Source of the DNA: Reichenbachiella carrageenanivorans
Lineage (GTDB): Bacteria; Bacteroidota; Bacteroidia; Cytophagales; Cyclobacteriaceae
NCBI RefSeq assembly: GCF_025639805.1
Contig: NZ_CP106735.1
Location: forward strand, 2,258,501-2,322,500
Reading direction: 5' to 3'
DNA length: 64,000 nt
Shown: positions 61,060 to 64,000 of the stretch, one piece after another
Layout of the letters: each line of letters begins with the position of its first letter
How positions within the stretch are numbered: position 1 is the first letter of the stretch
Program-made: the position numbers and the translations under genes
The notes under the pieces: generated by a model
The model's database searches: none
The model's input: the letters and a program-made list of their open reading frames with translations, nothing else
What the model was told of the DNA's origin: nothing

Positions 61060-64000
61060 ATGAATATGAAAGTATACTTGAAATTTCTGTTAGTAGTTTG
61101 TTTGATCGGAGCATGTACGCCCAAAGAGGATCATATTCCACCGCAATTCGAATTATTGAAACCAGAACTTACAGGGCTTTCCTTTACCAATACTATAGTT
61201 GAGTCAGACAGCCTCAATTATTTCACCTACCCCTACCTATATATGGGCGGAGGGGTTGCCATTGCAGATTTCGACAACGACGGTTTACAAGACCTTTTTT
61301 TTACTGGAAATATGGTTGAAAACAAACTGTATCAAAATCAAGGCGATTTAAAATTTAAAGATATTTCGAAGTCTTCTGGTACGTCCGGACTTCTAACCAA
61401 ATGGTACACAGGGGTGTCGGTAGCAGATATCAATGCGGATGGCTATTTGGATATTTACCTCAGTGTGTCAGGTCAGGGTATGCCCCGCTCTAATGAACTC
61501 TACATTAATAATGGAGACCTCACCTTTACAGAATCAGCAGAAGCATACGGTTTGGCCGATGCTGGCAATTCCGTGCAAAGCTCCTTCTTCGATTACGATC
61601 ATGATGGAGATCTAGATTTGTTTGTGGCCAACTATCCCATCACTAGCTTCACTACTTCTAATATCGATTACAGACATTATATGAACCATGTCTCCTCAGA
61701 AAAGAGCGATCATCTATATAGAAATGATGGATCAGGAAATTTCTCCGACGTGACTGAAGAATCAGGACTATTAGCTTTTGGGTTGTCGCTCAGCGCAGCC
61801 GTAGTTGATTTTAATCAAGACGGTTGGGAGGATATCTACGTATCCAATGATTTCAGTACCCCAGACTATTTCTATATCAATAATGGAGACGGCACCTTCT
61901 CTGATCGGCTTAAAGACATCACAAGACAAACGTGCTTTTATGGCATGGGTACAGATGCTGCTGATTACAACAACGATGGTCTGATCGATCTCTTTCAAGT
62001 GGATATGTCGGCTGCTGACAATCGTCGTATAAAAGCCAATATGGCGAGCATGAACCCAGCACTGTTTTGGAGCACGGTCAACAATGGGTTTCATTACCAA
62101 TACATGTACAACAGTCTTCAGGCTAATCGCGGGATCGTAGACGATTTGCCTATCATGAGCAATGTGGCTTGGATGTCTGGAGTCTCTTCCACTGATTGGA
62201 GCTGGGCTCCTCTATTTGCTGATTTTGACAATGATGGCTGGAAGGATCTCTTTGTAGCCAATGGTACCCGAAAGGAAATAAACAATAGAGACTACTTCAA
62301 AAAAATTGATAAACGTTTGAAAAAAGCCAACAATGCAGAACTATTGAAATTATCAGACAGCATCCCTTCCGAACCCATCGACAATTTCATATTTAAAAAT
62401 ATAAAAGGACAAGGTTTTGAAAAGCAGAACGAGTCTTGGGGAATGAAATACTTAGGTTTCTCTACCGGCGCCGCCTATGGGGACTTAGACAATGATGGAG
62501 ATCTCGATCTAGTGATTAGCAATATTGATAGCGAATCTGTCATCTTTAAAAATAATGCATCCGCGCTCGGCAAAAGCAATTACCTCAGAGTAGCTCTTCA
62601 GTCCGCTTTTGGAAACACTCGAAGTATAGGTGCCGAGGTGCACATCTATACGAATGGAGAGCACCAAGTGAGTCAGTTACAGCCCACACGCGGTTTTCAG
62701 TCGTCGACTGAGCCAATTTTACATTTTGGATTAGGGAGTTCCATGAGTGTTGATTCTTTACTTGTTATCAGAGCAGATCAAATCATTAATAAAATGTATA
62801 GAATTGAGGCCAACCAATCACTAGAGATCGATGTGAGTAATCAGGGGGCTGTGACATATAGAGCAACGCAAAAGAGCAACACCTTGCTAGTTGATAGATC
62901 GGATCTCATTAAGGATTCTGCAAGGCATGAAGAAAACCACTTCAATGACTTTGATCATCAAGTACTACTGCCTCATAAAATGTCCAATTTCGGACCAGCG
63001 TTAGCAGTAGGAGATATCAATGGCGATGGGCTCGATGACTTTTATGCTGGAGCGGCGTCTGGGACCAATGGTAGGTTTTACCTTCAGCAGTTAGGAGGTG
63101 GTTTTGAGTCTTTGGATTTTCAATCTGAAGCAGACCAGATATATGAAGACTTGGATGCCATGCTCTTCGATGTAGATAATGATCAAGATCTTGATCTATA
63201 TATAGTAAGTGGAGGAAATGAATTCGAAAAGGGGAGTGCTAGCTACCAAGATCGCTTGTTTATCAATGATCAGGGTAGTTTCAGAAAAGCCAATAAAGCA
63301 CTACCTACCATAGAAGCTAGTGGTTCTTGTGTACGGCCATTCGATTATGATCAAGATGGCGATTTAGATCTCTTTGTTGGTGGTAGGTTAGACCCGCGCA
63401 ATTATCCCTATGCAGGCGAAACTTATTTGCTCGAAAATAAATCTGAACTGGGCGAGTTGAAATTTGAAAATGCTACATCTCAGGTGGCACCAGAACTGTC
63501 AACTATAGGCATGGTTACAGATGGCTTATGGACAGATTTCAATAAAGATGGCCTCATAGACTTACTCGTAGTAGGTGAGTGGATGCCCATTACGGTATTC
63601 ATTAATTCAGAAGGACAATTTTCCAATCAAACCACAGAATACTTTGATCAAAATATGTTGGGTTGGTGGTTTAGCGTAGAACAGGGGGATTTAGACCAAG
63701 ATGGTGATATGGATTATATTTTTGGTAACTTGGGTACAAACTATAAATATCAAGCCAAGCCTGATGAAACCTTTGATCTATATGTCTCCGATTTTGATGG
63801 TAATCAAAAACATGATATTGTACTGAGTTACCACAATTTTGGGGAGCAGTATCCAGTACGTGGACGTCAATGTTCGTCTGATCAAATACCAGCCATCAAA
63901 GTAGCCTACAAGGATTATAATTCTTTCTCAACAGCAAGTATGGATGATATTTTTGGATCAGAAAACCTTAGCAATTCTTTACACTTTCAGGTAGAGGCGT
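61060..64000 (+). CDS. FG-GAP/VCBS repeat lipoprotein with ASPIC/UnbV domain (3' end outside window)
   Basis: Partial gene, 980 codons to the right edge. Two in-frame ATGs (61060, 61066) precede a lipoprotein signal with a lipobox LIGACTP. Repeated Asp-rich FG-GAP units run throughout (e.g. VAIADFDNDGLQDLFFTGN, FDYDHDGDLDLFVANY, GDLDNDGDLDLVISN), whose D-x-D-x-D-G loops bind calcium. A central segment with SIGAEVHIYTNGEHQVSQL and a short LHFGLGSS motif resembles the ASPIC/UnbV domain. Such long proteins often follow SusCD pairs and may bind glycan or protein at the surface; the substrate is unknown. Confidence 0.88.
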   Translation, partial: MNMKVYLKFLLVVCLIGACTPKEDHIPPQFELLKPELTGLSFTNTIVESDSLNYFTYPYLYMGGGVAIADFDNDGLQDLFFTGNMVENKLYQNQGDLKFKDISKSSGTSGLLTKWYTGVSVADINADGYLDIYLSVSGQGMPRSNELYINNGDLTFTESAEAYGLADAGNSVQSSFFDYDHDGDLDLFVANYPITSFTTSNIDYRHYMNHVSSEKSDHLYRNDGSGNFSDVTEESGLLAFGLSLSAAVVDFNQDGWEDIYVSNDFSTPDYFYINNGDGTFSDRLKDITRQTCFYGMGTDAADYNNDGLIDLFQVDMSAADNRRIKANMASMNPALFWSTVNNGFHYQYMYNSLQANRGIVDDLPIMSNVAWMSGVSSTDWSWAPLFADFDNDGWKDLFVANGTRKEINNRDYFKKIDKRLKKANNAELLKLSDSIPSEPIDNFIFKNIKGQGFEKQNESWGMKYLGFSTGAAYGDLDNDGDLDLVISNIDSESVIFKNNASALGKSNYLRVALQSAFGNTRSIGAEVHIYTNGEHQVSQLQPTRGFQSSTEPILHFGLGSSMSVDSLLVIRADQIINKMYRIEANQSLEIDVSNQGAVTYRATQKSNTLLVDRSDLIKDSARHEENHFNDFDHQVLLPHKMSNFGPALAVGDINGDGLDDFYAGAASGTNGRFYLQQLGGGFESLDFQSEADQIYEDLDAMLFDVDNDQDLDLYIVSGGNEFEKGSASYQDRLFINDQGSFRKANKALPTIEASGSCVRPFDYDQDGDLDLFVGGRLDPRNYPYAGETYLLENKSELGELKFENATSQVAPELSTIGMVTDGLWTDFNKDGLIDLLVVGEWMPITVFINSEGQFSNQTTEYFDQNMLGWWFSVEQGDLDQDGDMDYIFGNLGTNYKYQAKPDETFDLYVSDFDGNQKHDIVLSYHNFGEQYPVRGRQCSSDQIPAIKVAYKDYNSFSTASMDDIFGSENLSNSLHFQVEA

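Noticed and set aside
1..64000. CRISPR arrays, insertion sequences, integrases, prophage or rRNA
   Set aside because: No regularly spaced repeats, transposase or recombinase motifs, phage structural genes or rRNA segments were recognised in either strand.

Overview
The window is about 64 kb of chromosome from a Bacteroidota bacterium, most likely a Cytophagales-type (Fulvivirga/Reichenbachiella-like) marine heterotroph. This rests on the SusC/SusD pair with a hybrid two-component regulator, tig-clpP-clpX and ClpC protein types, several TAnnTTTG-type -7 elements, frequent TTG starts, no Shine-Dalgarno preference and moderate-to-low GC. The organism name is inference. No insertion sequence, prophage, integrase, CRISPR array or rRNA was seen; one tRNA (Leu, anticodon UAG) is present.

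Layout. 1-3.2 kb (minus): a DUF255/YyaL-type thioredoxin-domain lipoprotein cut by the left edge, and tyrS. 3.4-8.6 kb (plus): secreted TPR protein, EamA exporter, and a two-gene sugar unit (mutarotase + sodium/sugar symporter). 8.8-10.8 kb (minus): SulP anion transporter and a small orphan membrane protein. 11.0-14.1 kb (plus): fabG and a VWA membrane protein. 14.1-18.0 kb (minus): clpC, a WbqC-like protein, and a Sua5/YrdC tRNA-modification enzyme. 18.2-24.7 kb: mltG, a cysteine-less alkyltransferase-like protein, an SSS symporter, a fatty acid desaturase, and the divergent methionine pair metZ/metX. 24.8-27.6 kb (plus): a sulfur unit with a CstB-like persulfide dioxygenase-rhodanese fusion, a single-domain rhodanese and a split YeeE/YedE transporter. 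27.7-31.4 kb (minus): clpX, clpP, tig and tRNA-Leu. 31.6-36.0 kb (plus): bifunctional Rel, a Fur-family regulator, a STAS protein and purA.

36.2-44.6 kb (plus) is the most unusual region. It is a run of exported or membrane proteins: LPP20-like; LPP20/DUF4384; a TPR protein; a 1028-residue WD40-caspase (C14) protein with a signal peptide and an intact His/Cys dyad; a DUF3592-like membrane protein; and a membrane LRR protein. An identical 12-base motif, GCTAGGTATATG, lies in three of its leaders, and a two-mismatch variant lies in front of the hybrid two-component gene at 51.8 kb. I propose this as a candidate extracytoplasmic protease/sensor module under common control.

44.7-47.6 kb (minus): topB and a YchJ-like SEC-C protein. 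47.7-64 kb: a glycan-utilisation locus with an SSS sugar symporter and a GH3 beta-glucosidase lipoprotein (minus), then a hybrid two-component sensor/regulator, SusC, SusD and an FG-GAP/ASPIC-UnbV lipoprotein (plus) that runs off the right edge. A plausible working order is import of oligosaccharide by SusCD, periplasmic cleavage by GH3, sugar uptake by SSS and control by the hybrid sensor.

Start codons were re-chosen where the longest ORF began at a weak codon upstream of a better ATG. All domain calls are from reading motifs; no database search was run.
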